Below are positions 30,827 through 42,095 of a DNA stretch of 45,000 bases, piece by piece. The notes under the pieces are model-generated. The model worked only from the letters and a program-made list of their open reading frames with translations, was not told where the DNA came from and made no database searches. Positions within the stretch are counted from its first letter, which is position 1. Each line of letters opens with the position of its first letter. Both the position numbers and the translations under genes were made by a program. Source of the stretch: SAR11 cluster bacterium PRT-SC02 (lineage in GTDB: Bacteria > Pseudomonadota > Alphaproteobacteria > Pelagibacterales > Pelagibacteraceae); the NCBI GenBank assembly GCA_001321855.1, contig JPUP01000073.1, positions 1-45,000 of the forward strand, given 5' to 3'.

Positions 30827-33373
30827 TTAAATACTACCACAACAAAATTTATATTTTTTTCCTGACCCACATGGACACTTCTCATTTCTTCCGACTTTTT
30901 TGGATTTTTCATTTATGTTTTCTCTCTCATTCTCATTTTTTTCAGAAATAACAATATTAATATTTAAAAGAAATTTTATAAGATCATTCTTAATTCTTTT
31001 AAGGAGATTCTCAAACAAAGCAAAAGCCTCTTTTTTAAATTCAGACAACGGATCTTTTTGCCCATAGCTTCTTAAACCTATAACTTGTCTTAGTTGCTCT
31101 AAATATTGCAAATGAGATCTCCAGTTAAAATCAATAATTTGTAAAAAAATTCTTTTTTCTAATTCATTGTTTTGATTTTCACCAATTTTTTTTATTCTTT
31201 CCGTTTTTTTTGAGTCATAAAAAGTTTCAAATTTTTTTGTAAAACTCTCATTATCGGTATTACCATATTGCAATAAATCATTGTCGGAAATAATGTTTCC
31301 AATAACCTCTTTAATTGAGGTTAAATATTTTTTTTGATTTTGAGACTTTTCAAAATCTAATTTTATAGACAGCAAATTTTTTTTGATTTCATCTAGAAAG
31401 CTGGTTATGGTCTCATCAATATTTTGACCTTTTAATATACTTATTCTTTGATTAAATATTACTTGTCTTTGATCATTCATCACATCATCAAATTTAATTA
31501 ATGTTTTTCTTATATCAAAATTTCTTCCCTCAACTCTCTTTTGAGCTCTTTCCATTGCCTTATTGATCCATGGATGATTAATAGATTCATTTTTTTTTAA
31601 ACCTAATTTTTTAAGAATACCGTCAATCTGGTCTCCTCCAAATATTCTCATTAACTCATCCTCTAAACTTATGAAGAAAATTGAGCTACCAGGATCACCT
31701 TGCCTTCCAGCTCGACCTCTTAATTGGTTGTCTATTCTTCTACTTTCATGTCGCTCTGTTCCAATTATAAAAAGTCCACCTAAATTTTTTACTTTTTTAT
31801 TTTCATTATCTACATTTTTAATTTCTGGATTCTTATTTTCAATTGAAAGAATTTGTCCTCCTAATTTTATATCTGTTCCTCTTCCGGCCATATTTGTTGC
31901 TATTGTAATTGATCCAACTTTTCCAGCTTCGGCAATTATTTTTGCCTCCATCTCATGATGTTTTGCATTAAGAACATTATGTTTTAAATTTACATTACTA
32001 AGAAATGCAGAAATTTTTTCAGATTTCTCAATACTTGTAGTTCCAACTAAAACTGGCTGACCCTTTGAGTTACACTCAATTATTTTATTTTTAATAGCAT
32101 CATACTTTTCGTTTGTTGTCCTAAAAATTTGATCATTAAAATCCTTTCTGATCATTTTTTGATGGGTTGGAATTGATATTACATTTAATTTATATATATC
32201 GTAAAATTCTTCAGACTCCGTGAGAGCGGTACCTGTCATTCCTGATAATTTTTTGTAAAGTCTAAAATAATTTTGATAAGTAGTAGAAGCTAAAGTTTGA
32301 TTTTCGTCTTGAATTACAACATTCTCTTTTGCTTCTATTGCCTGATGAAGACCATCTGAATATCTTCTTCCCTCTAATACTCTTCCAGTAAACTCATCTA
32401 TAATTTGTACTTTTCCGTCCCTTACAATGTAATCACTGTCTTTTCTGAAAAGATGATTAGCCCTTAAAGCTTGATTTATATGATGCACAAGGTTTAAGTT
32501 TTCTGGATCATAAAAATTATTATTTTTTAAAATTTTTTTTTGATTCGCAAGTTTTTCAATTTTATCAACTCCCTTGTCACTAAGAATTGAATTCTTATTT
32601 TTTTGATCTATCTCATAGTCTTTTGAGTCTAATCTTCTTATAAACTCATCAGCTACTAAATATAGATTACTTTTATCTTCAATTTTCCCTGAAATTATAA
32701 GAGGTGTTCTTGACTCATCAATTAAAATACTATCAACTTCATCCACAATACAAAAATTATGATCTCTCTGAACTATATCAGAAAAATCATATTTCATATT
32801 ATCTCTCAAATAATCAAAACCAAGCTCATTATTCGTTGCATAGGTAATATCACACAGATAATTTTTTTTTCTCTCTACATCGTCTAGGTCTGAAACAATA
32901 CATCCAGTTTGAATTCCGAGATAATCGTAGATTTTTCTCATCCACTCCGAGTCTCTTTTTGCTAAATAATCATTTACAGTTACTATATGTACTCCTTTTC
33001 CACTTAAAGAATTCAGATATGCAGGTAAAGTTGACACAAGTGTCTTGCCCTCACCAGTTTTCATCTCCGCTATCTTACCCTGGTGCAATATAATACCTCC
33101 CGCTAATTGAACATCATAATGTCTTTCACCCAAAACTCTTTTTGCTGCTTCTCTGACTAAAGCAAAACTTTCAGGAATTACATCATTTAAATTTTTTCCA
33201 TTTTTCACTGATTTTTTTAATTCAAATGTTTTTTCTTTAAAATCATTTTCTTTAAGTGATGAAAAAATAGCCTCTTTTTCGTTTATCGCGTTTACTATGG
33301 GCTTAATACGGTCTAATTCTTGTTGATTACCGCTCTTAAATATTTTACTAAATGTTTTTGTAAATATATTCAT
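30827..33373 (-). CDS. secA: Preprotein translocase ATPase SecA
   Basis: 848 aa; MKTGEGKTLVSTLPAYLN, VDEVDSILIDESRTPLIISG, NMAGRGTDIKLGG, C-terminal zinc motif CPCGSGKKYKFCCG. Confidence 0.98.
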   Translation of the reverse strand: MNIFTKTFSKIFKSGNQQELDRIKPIVNAINEKEAIFSSLKENDFKEKTFELKKSVKNGKNLNDVIPESFALVREAAKRVLGERHYDVQLAGGIILHQGKIAEMKTGEGKTLVSTLPAYLNSLSGKGVHIVTVNDYLAKRDSEWMRKIYDYLGIQTGCIVSDLDDVERKKNYLCDITYATNNELGFDYLRDNMKYDFSDIVQRDHNFCIVDEVDSILIDESRTPLIISGKIEDKSNLYLVADEFIRRLDSKDYEIDQKNKNSILSDKGVDKIEKLANQKKILKNNNFYDPENLNLVHHINQALRANHLFRKDSDYIVRDGKVQIIDEFTGRVLEGRRYSDGLHQAIEAKENVVIQDENQTLASTTYQNYFRLYKKLSGMTGTALTESEEFYDIYKLNVISIPTHQKMIRKDFNDQIFRTTNEKYDAIKNKIIECNSKGQPVLVGTTSIEKSEKISAFLSNVNLKHNVLNAKHHEMEAKIIAEAGKVGSITIATNMAGRGTDIKLGGQILSIENKNPEIKNVDNENKKVKNLGGLFIIGTERHESRRIDNQLRGRAGRQGDPGSSIFFISLEDELMRIFGGDQIDGILKKLGLKKNESINHPWINKAMERAQKRVEGRNFDIRKTLIKFDDVMNDQRQVIFNQRISILKGQNIDETITSFLDEIKKNLLSIKLDFEKSQNQKKYLTSIKEVIGNIISDNDLLQYGNTDNESFTKKFETFYDSKKTERIKKIGENQNNELEKRIFLQIIDFNWRSHLQYLEQLRQVIGLRSYGQKDPLSEFKKEAFALFENLLKRIKNDLIKFLLNINIVISEKNENERENINEKSKKVGRNEKCPCGSGKKYKFCCGSI

Positions 33374-33417
33374 TATACTTTTATATATGTATTTATAATT
33401 TAAATTAAATAGTAATT

Positions 33418-34728
33418 ATGACAATAAACTTAAAAAACTTTTTAAAAGACAACACTAAATTGTCTAGAATGGGGGACTTTCAAGAGCTCAAACCTGTTGA
33501 TGGATTAGAGGTATCTTCAATTTCAGCAGATCTTTATAATAATGGTAGAGATGATCTAACTCTTTTTTATTTTAAAGAAGGCGCTAATTATGCAGCTGTA
33601 ACTACAACTAATTCAATAAAATCAGAGTCAATAGTTTGGAACGAAAAAAGTAATAAAAAAACTATAAAAGCAGTTTTGGTAAACACAAAGAATGCAAATA
33701 CCTTTACTGGGCAACAAGGGATTGAAAGTTTAGACTCTATCTCAAAAAATCTTTCAAGAATTTTAACTATAAGAGAGTCAAAGTCTAAGGAGGGTATAAG
33801 TGAAACAATTAAAATTAAGGATATCATGTTTGCATCTACTGGTGTAATTGGAGAAAAATTTCCGGTTGAAAAAATAAATAAAAATTTACAAGATTTAGTT
33901 GATAAGCTGAGAGATGATCAAAATAAAATGATTTGGGTTAAAACAGCTTCATCTTTAATGACAACTGATACAAAACCTAAACTCGCATATGAGGAAATTA
34001 TCATAGGTAACAAAATAATTAAAATTGCAGGCGTCGCAAAAGGATCAGGAATGATTTCTCCAAACCTTGGAACAATGCTTTCATTTATTTTTACTGATGC
34101 AGATATTGCGCCAAATTTATTAAAGTCTTTACTTAAAAAAGCAGTCACTAATACATTTAATGCAATTACGGTTGATAGCGATACATCTACCAACGATATG
34201 GTTGTGCTTTTTTCGACAAAAAAAATTAAAATTGGTCAAAATAGAAATTTAAATGATCCAATACTCCAGAAATTTGATTTAGCTTTGAAAAAATTGTGTT
34301 TAAATTTATCTAAACAAATAGTTGTGGATGGAGAGGGAGCTAAGAAATTTGTTACTGTAAAAGTAATTAATGCAAAATCATTAAGCAGTGCAAAAAAAAT
34401 TGCATTTTCAGTTGCTAATTCTCCATTAGTGAAAACTGCAATTGCTGGTAATGATCCAAATTGGGGAAGGGTTATTATGGGAATAGGTAAATCAGGAGAA
34501 AATATTGACAAAAACAAAATTATAGTAAAATTTGGAGATTTTATTCTTGCAGAAGGTGGAAAAATTTCCGAGTCCTATGATGAGGAAAAAATAAAAGAAT
34601 ACATGAGATGGGAGTCAATAGTAATTGAAATTAACCTTAACCTTGGTAATGATCAATTCGAATGTTACACATGTGATTTTACGCATGACTACATAGATAT
34701 TAATGCTGATTATCGTAACCCATCTTGA
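33418..34728 (+). CDS. argJ: Glutamate N-acetyltransferase / amino-acid N-acetyltransferase
   Basis: 436 aa; KGSGMISPNLGTMLSFIFTDADI, ITVDSDTSTNDMVVLFST, AGNDPNWGRVIMGIGKSG. Confidence 0.96.
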   Translation: MTINLKNFLKDNTKLSRMGDFQELKPVDGLEVSSISADLYNNGRDDLTLFYFKEGANYAAVTTTNSIKSESIVWNEKSNKKTIKAVLVNTKNANTFTGQQGIESLDSISKNLSRILTIRESKSKEGISETIKIKDIMFASTGVIGEKFPVEKINKNLQDLVDKLRDDQNKMIWVKTASSLMTTDTKPKLAYEEIIIGNKIIKIAGVAKGSGMISPNLGTMLSFIFTDADIAPNLLKSLLKKAVTNTFNAITVDSDTSTNDMVVLFSTKKIKIGQNRNLNDPILQKFDLALKKLCLNLSKQIVVDGEGAKKFVTVKVINAKSLSSAKKIAFSVANSPLVKTAIAGNDPNWGRVIMGIGKSGENIDKNKIIVKFGDFILAEGGKISESYDEEKIKEYMRWESIVIEINLNLGNDQFECYTCDFTHDYIDINADYRNPS

Positions 34729-34758
34729 AAATTTTGAAAAAGTTGCTATCCCTTTTAT

Positions 34759-35181
34759 ATGATTAAATACAATCTAAAGTGCTCAAATAACCATGAATTT
34801 GAAAGCTGGTTTTCAGACTCAAATGAATTTGAGAGACTTAATAAAAAAAGGTTACTAAACTGTATTTTTTGTAGCTCAAAAAAAATTACAAAATCCATAA
34901 TGTCACCAAGAGTATTAAACTCAAAAGAAAAAATTGAAATAAACAATTCAAAAGATAAAGAATTTAGAAAATTTAAAGATGATCTAACTAAATTGAGAAA
35001 TTTTGTTGAGAAAAATTTTGAATTTGTTGGTGATAAATTCGCAAAAAAGGTAAGGGATATTTATTATGATAAAAATGAAAATCAAAGAATTTATGGTACA
35101 ACTACACCTGAAGAAAGAGAAGAATTGATGGAAGAAGGTATAGAATTGACCAGCATCCCTTGGGTCAACAAAGAAAATTAA
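34759..35181 (+). CDS. DUF1178 family protein
   Basis: 140 aa; MIKYNLKCSNNHEFESWFSDSNEFERLNKKRLLNCIFCSSKKITKSIMSPRV zinc-ribbon-like N-terminus. Confidence 0.88.
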   Translation: MIKYNLKCSNNHEFESWFSDSNEFERLNKKRLLNCIFCSSKKITKSIMSPRVLNSKEKIEINNSKDKEFRKFKDDLTKLRNFVEKNFEFVGDKFAKKVRDIYYDKNENQRIYGTTTPEEREELMEEGIELTSIPWVNKEN

Positions 35182-35903
35182 TTTTTAGAGCCTATTAAAA
35201 TATAATTTACCGAAGTATCTTTCGACTGTTTCCACTTCTGATTAATTGGATTGAAACTTAATCCTTTTATATCTTGTATTGAAATATCAAAACCAGTAAG
35301 TTTGCTCTCGAGTTCCTCAGGTTTTATAAATTTATTCCAGTCGTGCGTACCAATTGGAAGCCATCTTAAAATATATTCTGCTCCGATAATGGCTTTTATA
35401 TATGAAGTTAAAGTCCGGTTTATTGTTGCAGTAAAAATTAAGCCTCCTTTTTTTAAAAGTGAACAACAAGTTTTAAGGTAGAAATCAACATTTTGGACAT
35501 GCTCTATTACTTCAAGACTTAAAACTACATCGTAATAATTTTTTTTGTCTAATTCCTCTGGTGATTTAATTTGATAGTCAATTTTCAAATTACTTTTTTT
35601 TGCATGTAAGGTAGAAACTTTGATATTTTTTTCCGAAGCATCTATACCTGTAACATCAGCACCTAATCTGGACATTGGCTCACTGACCAGACCTCCTCCT
35701 GATCCAATATCTAGTATTTTTAAATCACGGAAAGGCAAACTATCATTCAAGTCTTTTTTGAAATGCTGACTAATAGAATTTCTTATATATTCTATTCTTA
35801 TCGGATTAAACATGTGAAGTGGTTTGAATTTACCATTTACATCCCACCATTCATCTGCAAGAGTTGAAAACTTTTGAATTTCATCTTGATTTATTGTAGT
35901 CAT
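35178..35903 (-). CDS. ubiG: Ubiquinone biosynthesis O-methyltransferase UbiG
   Basis: 241 aa; WWDVNGKFKPLHMFNPIRIEYIR, LKILDIGSGGGLVSEPMSRLGADVTGIDAS. Confidence 0.96.
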   Translation of the reverse strand: MTTINQDEIQKFSTLADEWWDVNGKFKPLHMFNPIRIEYIRNSISQHFKKDLNDSLPFRDLKILDIGSGGGLVSEPMSRLGADVTGIDASEKNIKVSTLHAKKSNLKIDYQIKSPEELDKKNYYDVVLSLEVIEHVQNVDFYLKTCCSLLKKGGLIFTATINRTLTSYIKAIIGAEYILRWLPIGTHDWNKFIKPEELESKLTGFDISIQDIKGLSFNPINQKWKQSKDTSVNYILIGSKN

Positions 35904-35913
35904 TTTAATCTTT

Positions 35914-35954
35914 ATTATATTAAGTTATTTAAATTATATTAAGTTATATAAATT
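35914..35954. repeat. Two imperfect tandem copies of a 19-nt unit (attatattaagttatttaa / attatattaagttatataa)
   Basis: Direct reading; 15 nt identical core attatattaagttat at 35914 and 35933. Confidence 0.75.
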
Positions 35955-35987
35955 AAAAAAACTAATTTACAATAAATAAAGTGTAAC

Positions 35988-37199
35988 ATGGCTAAAAAAG
36001 TTTTAAAATTTGGTGGAACATCGGTAGGATCGATCGAAAGAATAATTAACGCAGCTAAAATAATTAAGCGTGAACATGAGGATGGAAATTCCATAATCGT
36101 AATAGTTTCAGCTATGGCTGGTAAAACAAATGAGTTAATTGATCAGTCAAAAGCTATCTCAAAAAATTTTACAAGAAGAGAGCTAGACGTTTTGTTAACC
36201 TCTGGCGAACAAGTAAGTTCAGCTTTATTATGCGGTGCCCTAAATGAAATTGGTGTTAAATCAAAATCATGGATGAACTGGCAAATACCAATAATTACTG
36301 AAGGAGAAAATACTAATTCTAGGATTATAAATATTAATAAAGAAAAAATAAATAAATTTATCTCAGATGGTGGGGTTGCAGTGATTCCCGGATTTCAAGG
36401 TGTATCAATTAATGGTGATATCACTTCTATCGGTAGAGGAGGATCAGACGCTACCGCTGTAGCCGTGGCAAAAATATTTAATGCAGATAGTTGTGAAATA
36501 TATACCGATGTAGACGGCGTCTACTCTAGTGATCCAAATAAAATTCCTGTTGCAAAAAAAATTGATAAAATTTCCTACGAAGAAATGTTAGAACTTTCAT
36601 CTTTAGGTGCTAAAGTTATGCAATCTTCTGCAGTTCAAACAGCAATGATTCACGACATCCCATTAGAGGTTAAGTCAACATTTACAAACAGAAAAGGAAC
36701 CAAAATTTTTGGTCAAGAAAATATCGATTATAATAAAGTGATCACTGGAGTTGCTTATTCAAAAGATGAAGCTAAAATTACTTTAATCGGTGTGCAAGAT
36801 AAACCAGGAGTTGCAGCAGAAGTATTTGAACCAATTAGCAAAAGTCAAATTAACATTGATATGGTTATTCAAAATGTTTCTTCAGATGGTAAAACAACAG
36901 ACTTAACTTTTACTATCAAAAGAGAGGAATTAGACAAAACAATTGATACAATAAAAAATAATAAAAAAATAAAATTTAAAGAACTAAGTTTTAAAAAAGA
37001 TGTTTCAAAAATCTCGATTGTTGGAGCTGGCATGGTGACTACACCAGGAGTTACATATAAAATGTTTAGAGCTCTAGCTAGTGAAAATATTAATATATTA
37101 GCGATTTCAACTTCAGAGATAAAAATTTCTGTTATTATAAACGATATTGATACTTTGAGAGCAGTAAAAAAACTCCACAGTATTTTTGAATTAGACTAA
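35988..37199 (+). CDS. lysC: Aspartate kinase
   Basis: 403 aa; [27 protein letters not shown], two C-terminal ACT repeats. Confidence 0.97.
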   Translation: MAKKVLKFGGTSVGSIERIINAAKIIKREHEDGNSIIVIVSAMAGKTNELIDQSKAISKNFTRRELDVLLTSGEQVSSALLCGALNEIGVKSKSWMNWQIPIITEGENTNSRIININKEKINKFISDGGVAVIPGFQGVSINGDITSIGRGGSDATAVAVAKIFNADSCEIYTDVDGVYSSDPNKIPVAKKIDKISYEEMLELSSLGAKVMQSSAVQTAMIHDIPLEVKSTFTNRKGTKIFGQENIDYNKVITGVAYSKDEAKITLIGVQDKPGVAAEVFEPISKSQINIDMVIQNVSSDGKTTDLTFTIKREELDKTIDTIKNNKKIKFKELSFKKDVSKISIVGAGMVTTPGVTYKMFRALASENINILAISTSEIKISVIINDIDTLRAVKKLHSIFELD

Positions 37200-37201
37200 A
37201 A

Positions 37202-38296
37202 ATGGAAATAAGACCTCACAGAAAAATATTAAGAAAAAAAACAAAAAAAATTAAAGTTGGAAATTTATTTGTTGGTGGCGACTCACCTATTACAGTTCAA
37301 TCAATGACTAACACTTTGACTACTGATACTAAAGCAACAATTAATCAAATAAACAAATTAATCGATGTGGGTGCTGAAATAGTACGGGTGTCATGCCCAG
37401 ATGAGCAGTCAACTAAGTCACTCAAAGAGATTACTAAAAATGTAAATATTCCAATTGTTGCAGATATTCATTTTCATTATAAAAGAGCTATTGAAGCAGC
37501 AAAAAATGGTGCAGCATGTATTAGAATTAATCCGGGCAACATAGGATCTAAAGATCGAGTTTTAGAAGTAGTCAAGGCTGCAAAGGATTATAACAGCTCT
37601 ATCAGAATTGGTGTTAACGCTGGATCATTAGATAAATCACTTTTAGAAAAATATAAGGAGCCTTGCCCTGACGCACTTGTAGAAAGTGCCATGTATAATG
37701 TTAAACTTTTGGAGGACAACAATTTCACAAATTTTAAAATCAGTGTGAAATCTTCAGATGTTTTTCTGGCGATAAAATCTTATGAAATCTTGTCTCAAAA
37801 ATGCAATTATCCATTGCACCTTGGAATAACCGAAGCTGGTGGTCTTTTTACCGGAAGTATAAAATCTTCAATAGGAATTGGTCAGCTTCTTATGAAAGGA
37901 ATTGGCGACACTATAAGAGTTTCATTATCAGCTGATCCAATTGAAGAAATTAAAGCAGGATATGAAATTTTAAAATCATTAGGCATACGTTCCAGGGGAG
38001 TTCAAATCATATCTTGCCCTTCATGCGCAAGACAAGCATTTCCTGTGATTGATACAGTAAAAATATTAGAAAAAAAATTAGAACATATAAAAAAACCTAT
38101 TACATTATCAATTATAGGATGTGTAGTTAATGGTCCAGGTGAAGCTTCTCAAACAGAAATTGGTCTCACGGGTGGTGGTCAAGATAATAATCTCTTATAT
38201 CTCTCTGGCATTCCACATACAAAAATTCCAAATGAGAGTATAATTGATAAAATCGTAGAGTTGGTAGAAAATAAGATTAAAGAAAAAACAAATTAA
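37202..38296 (+). CDS. ispG: 4-hydroxy-3-methylbut-2-enyl diphosphate synthase
   Basis: 364 aa; [41 protein letters not shown]. Confidence 0.97.
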   Translation: MEIRPHRKILRKKTKKIKVGNLFVGGDSPITVQSMTNTLTTDTKATINQINKLIDVGAEIVRVSCPDEQSTKSLKEITKNVNIPIVADIHFHYKRAIEAAKNGAACIRINPGNIGSKDRVLEVVKAAKDYNSSIRIGVNAGSLDKSLLEKYKEPCPDALVESAMYNVKLLEDNNFTNFKISVKSSDVFLAIKSYEILSQKCNYPLHLGITEAGGLFTGSIKSSIGIGQLLMKGIGDTIRVSLSADPIEEIKAGYEILKSLGIRSRGVQIISCPSCARQAFPVIDTVKILEKKLEHIKKPITLSIIGCVVNGPGEASQTEIGLTGGGQDNNLLYLSGIPHTKIPNESIIDKIVELVENKIKEKTN

Positions 38297-38298
38297 AT

Positions 38299-39375
38299 AT
38301 GATCCCCAAATCGAAAATTGAAGCGATTATAGCTAAACATGTGAGCATTGAAAAAGAGTTATCATCTGGAAAACTTGAAACAAAGTTATACTCAAAAAAG
38401 TCTAAAGAATATTCAAATCTGGGTCATGTAATAACACCAGCAAAAGAGTACTTAAATTATGAAAAAAATAAAAAAGATTTAGAAATAATTATAAATGATA
38501 AAAAAAGTAATGATGATGAAATTAGAAATTTAGCAAAGATGGAACTTGAGGTATTAAATAAAGAAAAAATCAAAAATGAAAAAATTTTAAAGATATTTCT
38601 TTTACCAAAAGATTTGGACGATCAAAAGAATGCTATTGTTGAGATCAGAGCAGGCACTGGAGGTTTAGAAGCAACGCTTTTTTGCTCTGATCTTTTTAAA
38701 ATGTATGAAAAAGTTTGTGCAAAAAAAAAATGGTTGATGGAAATAATAAGCATCTCAAGAAGTGAGGCTGGTGGTTTCAAAGAAGTAATTTTTTCAGTAT
38801 CAGGCTTGAATATATACTCTTATCTTAAATTTGAGTCAGGTGTTCACCGTGTTCAAAGAGTCCCTGATACAGAGACACAAGGAAGAGTACATACATCAGC
38901 AGCAACGGTCGCAGTTCTTCCAGAGGCAGAGGAAATTGACCTAGAACTTAAAGACTCTGATTTAAGAGTTGATGTGTTTAGATCAGGAGGACCAGGTGGT
39001 CAATCTGTAAATACTACTGATAGTGCAGTTAGGATTACACATATCCCCACCAACATAGTTGTAAGTCAACAAGATGAAAAATCTCAACATAAAAATAAAG
39101 CAAAGGCCTTGAAAATCCTAAGGGCAAGAGTTTATGAAGCTGAGAAAAGAAAAAAAGACAAAGAAAGATCAGAAAATAGAAAGAGTCAAATAGGCTCAGG
39201 CGATAGATCCGAAAGAATAAGAACCTACAATTTTCCACAGGGGAGAATTACAGATCATAGAATTAATCTTACTCTTCATAAACTCGATGAATTTTTAAAT
39301 GGAGAAATTCATGACGAAGTTAATGAAGGCCTTAGGCTGAAGGAACAAGATTTACAACTTGCAGATCTAAACTAA
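38299..39375 (+). CDS. prfA: Peptide chain release factor 1
   Basis: 358 aa; [45 protein letters not shown]. Confidence 0.96.
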   Translation: MIPKSKIEAIIAKHVSIEKELSSGKLETKLYSKKSKEYSNLGHVITPAKEYLNYEKNKKDLEIIINDKKSNDDEIRNLAKMELEVLNKEKIKNEKILKIFLLPKDLDDQKNAIVEIRAGTGGLEATLFCSDLFKMYEKVCAKKKWLMEIISISRSEAGGFKEVIFSVSGLNIYSYLKFESGVHRVQRVPDTETQGRVHTSAATVAVLPEAEEIDLELKDSDLRVDVFRSGGPGGQSVNTTDSAVRITHIPTNIVVSQQDEKSQHKNKAKALKILRARVYEAEKRKKDKERSENRKSQIGSGDRSERIRTYNFPQGRITDHRINLTLHKLDEFLNGEIHDEVNEGLRLKEQDLQLADLN

Positions 39376-39377
39376 TT

Positions 39378-40217
39378 ATGAATATAGAGCAATTAATTAA
39401 AATTGGTTCAAAAAAACTTAAAGATCATAATATAAAAAGTTTTTTAATAGATAGTGAAATTATTTTAGCATCAGTTTTAGATATTAAAAGAGAGGAAATA
39501 TTTATTAAGAATAATGAAGATATAAGCAAAAAAAAAATTGATAGGTTTCACAACCTTATTGAAAGAAGATCAATAAATGAACCGATTGCCTATATTGTAA
39601 ATAGCAAAGAATTTTGGAATTATAATTTTTTTGTTACAAAAGATACTCTCATTCCAAGACCTGAAACAGAGCTGATGGTTGAAAAAATTTGCTATGAAAA
39701 TAAAAATTCTGGACCATTTATTTTAGATATTGGAACGGGTTCAGGATGTATAATATTGTCAATTTTAAAAGATTTAAAGAATTCTAGAGGTATTGGTATT
39801 GATATTTCTAAATCTGCATTAAAAATTGCAAAACTTAACGCTGAAAATTTAGGATTATCTGGTAAAATAAAGTATTTTCAATTTTTAAATAGATGCACAA
39901 ATAAAAAATTTGATATCGTTGTTTCAAACCCACCATATGTTTCTACAAACGAAATCAAAAATTTAGATGCAGATATTAAACTCTTTGAACCCAAAATTGC
40001 TCTAGATGGTGGAAATGATGGGCTTGACGTAATAAGAAAACTTATCTACAAAGTTAAAAATATCTTAAAAGTAAATGGAACATTTGCACTAGAAATAGGT
40101 ACAGGGCAATATAAAAAAGTTTCACAAATTTTGAAAAAAAATAAATTTAGAGAAAAACATTTGGTTAAAGATTATCAAAATAATGTTCGAAGTATAGTAT
40201 GTAGTTTGTTAAGGTAA
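39378..40217 (+). CDS. prmC: Release factor glutamine methyltransferase
   Basis: 279 aa; LIPRPETELMVE, ILDIGTGSGCIILSIL, VSNPPYV. Confidence 0.95.
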   Translation: MNIEQLIKIGSKKLKDHNIKSFLIDSEIILASVLDIKREEIFIKNNEDISKKKIDRFHNLIERRSINEPIAYIVNSKEFWNYNFFVTKDTLIPRPETELMVEKICYENKNSGPFILDIGTGSGCIILSILKDLKNSRGIGIDISKSALKIAKLNAENLGLSGKIKYFQFLNRCTNKKFDIVVSNPPYVSTNEIKNLDADIKLFEPKIALDGGNDGLDVIRKLIYKVKNILKVNGTFALEIGTGQYKKVSQILKKNKFREKHLVKDYQNNVRSIVCSLLR

Positions 40218-40230
40218 TTAGAATAAAATC

Positions 40231-40620
40231 ATGAACAATAATAGAAGAAGAAACTTTAGAAATAGACCTCAGAAAAGTAATTTTAGAAGAAGAAATGGTG
40301 GTTCTCACAATAATCAAGTAGGGAATTTTAACTCCATAAATGGGAATGGAAATTTTACAAGAAGTAGTATTTCGTCTAACCCCTTCAACTTAGAAAAAAC
40401 AATAAATAAATTCCAGCAGTTGGCTAAAGATGCTCAGAGCCAAGGAGATCCAGTTTTAGTCGAAAATTATTTACAGCATGCTGATCATTTCTCGAGAAGA
40501 TTGGCGGAGGTAAATTTGAGAAATAATTCTAATTCTACTAATCAAAACCAATCAACAATAGATAAATCAAAAGGTATTTCTACAGAACCTGAAATTAAAA
40601 ATAAAATTGAAGAAAAATAG
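40231..40620 (+). CDS. DUF4167 domain protein
   Basis: 129 aa; Arg/Asn-rich N-terminus, NPFNLEKTINKFQQLAKDAQSQGDPVLVENYLQHADHFSRRLAE. Confidence 0.85.
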   Translation: MNNNRRRNFRNRPQKSNFRRRNGGSHNNQVGNFNSINGNGNFTRSSISSNPFNLEKTINKFQQLAKDAQSQGDPVLVENYLQHADHFSRRLAEVNLRNNSNSTNQNQSTIDKSKGISTEPEIKNKIEEK

Positions 40621-40622
40621 TT

Positions 40623-41957
40623 TTAGTTAATACTACTTTTAATCTCAGATAATTTTAAATCTATTTTTATTCTTGAAATCTCAAACTCTTTTCTAGAGTC
40701 ACCTTTTAAAATTTTTCCTGATGGTAATTTTAGTTTTTGGGAATTTACTTTTTTTCCGTTAATCAAAACCTCATAATGCAAATGTGGTCCAGTAGATAAG
40801 CCAGTTGATCCGACGTAACCAATAATTTGACCTTGTTTCACTTTTTTTCCTTCTTTAATTCCTCTAGCAAATTTTGACATATGTGCATAAATAGTTTCGT
40901 AAGTTGAGTTGTGTCTAATTTTTACACAGTTTCCTCCTCCTCCACACCAACGAGCTCTTGTAACAGTTCCAGAGCCTGAAGCCATAATCGGAGTTCCAGT
41001 TGGAGCAGCAAAATCTGTTCCTTGGTGCATTTTATTAAAACCTAGAATAGGATGTTTTCTCATTCCAAATGAAGATGATAATCTAGCTCCATTAATTGGA
41101 GTCTTCATTAAAGATTTTACAATACTTTTTCCGTTTAAATCATAATAGCCTTCACCATCTTTATCTTCAAAATTATAGAGATTTATACTTCTTCCATTTA
41201 CCTTCATTGAAGCATAAATAATTCTTCCTGTATCTCTAACGACATTATTGTGATCTAAAAATTTTTCATAAAAAATTTCAAACTCATCACCTTTTCTAAT
41301 ATCTCTTTGAAAATCTACCTCGAAGCCATAAATTCTTGCAAACTCAATTATTATATTAGGCTCAATGCCCTCGCTTGTTGCAGAAGAGTAAAGATTTTTT
41401 TCAATTTTATTTGAAACAACCACCTCTTTTAATTTTAGTTTCAAGATATTCCTTTTTATTTCAATCTTATTTTCACTTCTTTTAACCTCTAAACTTAAAG
41501 TGTTCGAGATAGGATAAATTAAATTAATGAGATCGTTTTTTTTAGATTTATGGTCATTTTTAACAATTATTCTCATTTTTTTTCCTGCATTTATACTTAC
41601 TAATTTTTCTTTTTTTAAAGCTTCAATTACTTCAAATTTTTGTTCATGTTTAATGTTAAACTTTGTTAAAATTTCCTGAATATTGTCGTTATTTTTGACA
41701 ATATAATTGTAAAATTTGTATGGACTTTTTAGCTGATTATTAAAATTATTTCTTGCTTTGATAAATTCATTAGTAAAAAAATTGTTTTCAGAAGTTATTG
41801 TTTTATCATCCTCATAGTTCTCTATTTTTCCAGAAAAAAAAGTGTAAAAAACAAACAGTAAGATTATAAAAACCAAATAAGCAGAATAAACCCAAAATTT
41901 GTTCAAAAAAACGTTGTCACTATTGTTTTTTTGCTCTTTAAAAAAATTCGAAAACAT
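40623..41957 (-). CDS. M23 family peptidase (murein DD-endopeptidase type)
   Basis: 444 aa; N-terminal TM; LSSSFGMRKHPILGFNKMHQGTDFAAPTGTPIMASGSGTV, STGPHLHYEVLING. Confidence 0.94.
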   Translation of the reverse strand: MFSNFFKEQKNNSDNVFLNKFWVYSAYLVFIILLFVFYTFFSGKIENYEDDKTITSENNFFTNEFIKARNNFNNQLKSPYKFYNYIVKNNDNIQEILTKFNIKHEQKFEVIEALKKEKLVSINAGKKMRIIVKNDHKSKKNDLINLIYPISNTLSLEVKRSENKIEIKRNILKLKLKEVVVSNKIEKNLYSSATSEGIEPNIIIEFARIYGFEVDFQRDIRKGDEFEIFYEKFLDHNNVVRDTGRIIYASMKVNGRSINLYNFEDKDGEGYYDLNGKSIVKSLMKTPINGARLSSSFGMRKHPILGFNKMHQGTDFAAPTGTPIMASGSGTVTRARWCGGGGNCVKIRHNSTYETIYAHMSKFARGIKEGKKVKQGQIIGYVGSTGLSTGPHLHYEVLINGKKVNSQKLKLPSGKILKGDSRKEFEISRIKIDLKLSEIKSSIN

Positions 41958-42067
41958 AATAGTTTAAATTTATCGTAGTAGTTGTTTTTATAAAAAATGT
42001 TTTGTGTTTGCAACTTAAAGACATTAATTATAGCTGTATTTATTAGGTTTTTTGACCAATATACACC

Positions 42068-42095
42068 TTGATTTATCCTATTTTTGTAATATAAC
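42068..42095 (+). promoter_or_regulatory. Candidate rrn operon promoter: TTGATT - 16 nt - TATAAC
   Basis: sigma70-like -35/-10 spacing, about 210 nt upstream of 16S, immediately followed by GC-rich CGAGCGCTCG. Confidence 0.5.

Noticed and set aside
38856-38880. RF1 anticodon-recognition motif reads P-D-T instead of P-A-T
   Set aside because: The PxT pattern is kept and the middle residue varies among bacterial RF1 proteins; not strong enough to claim altered stop recognition.
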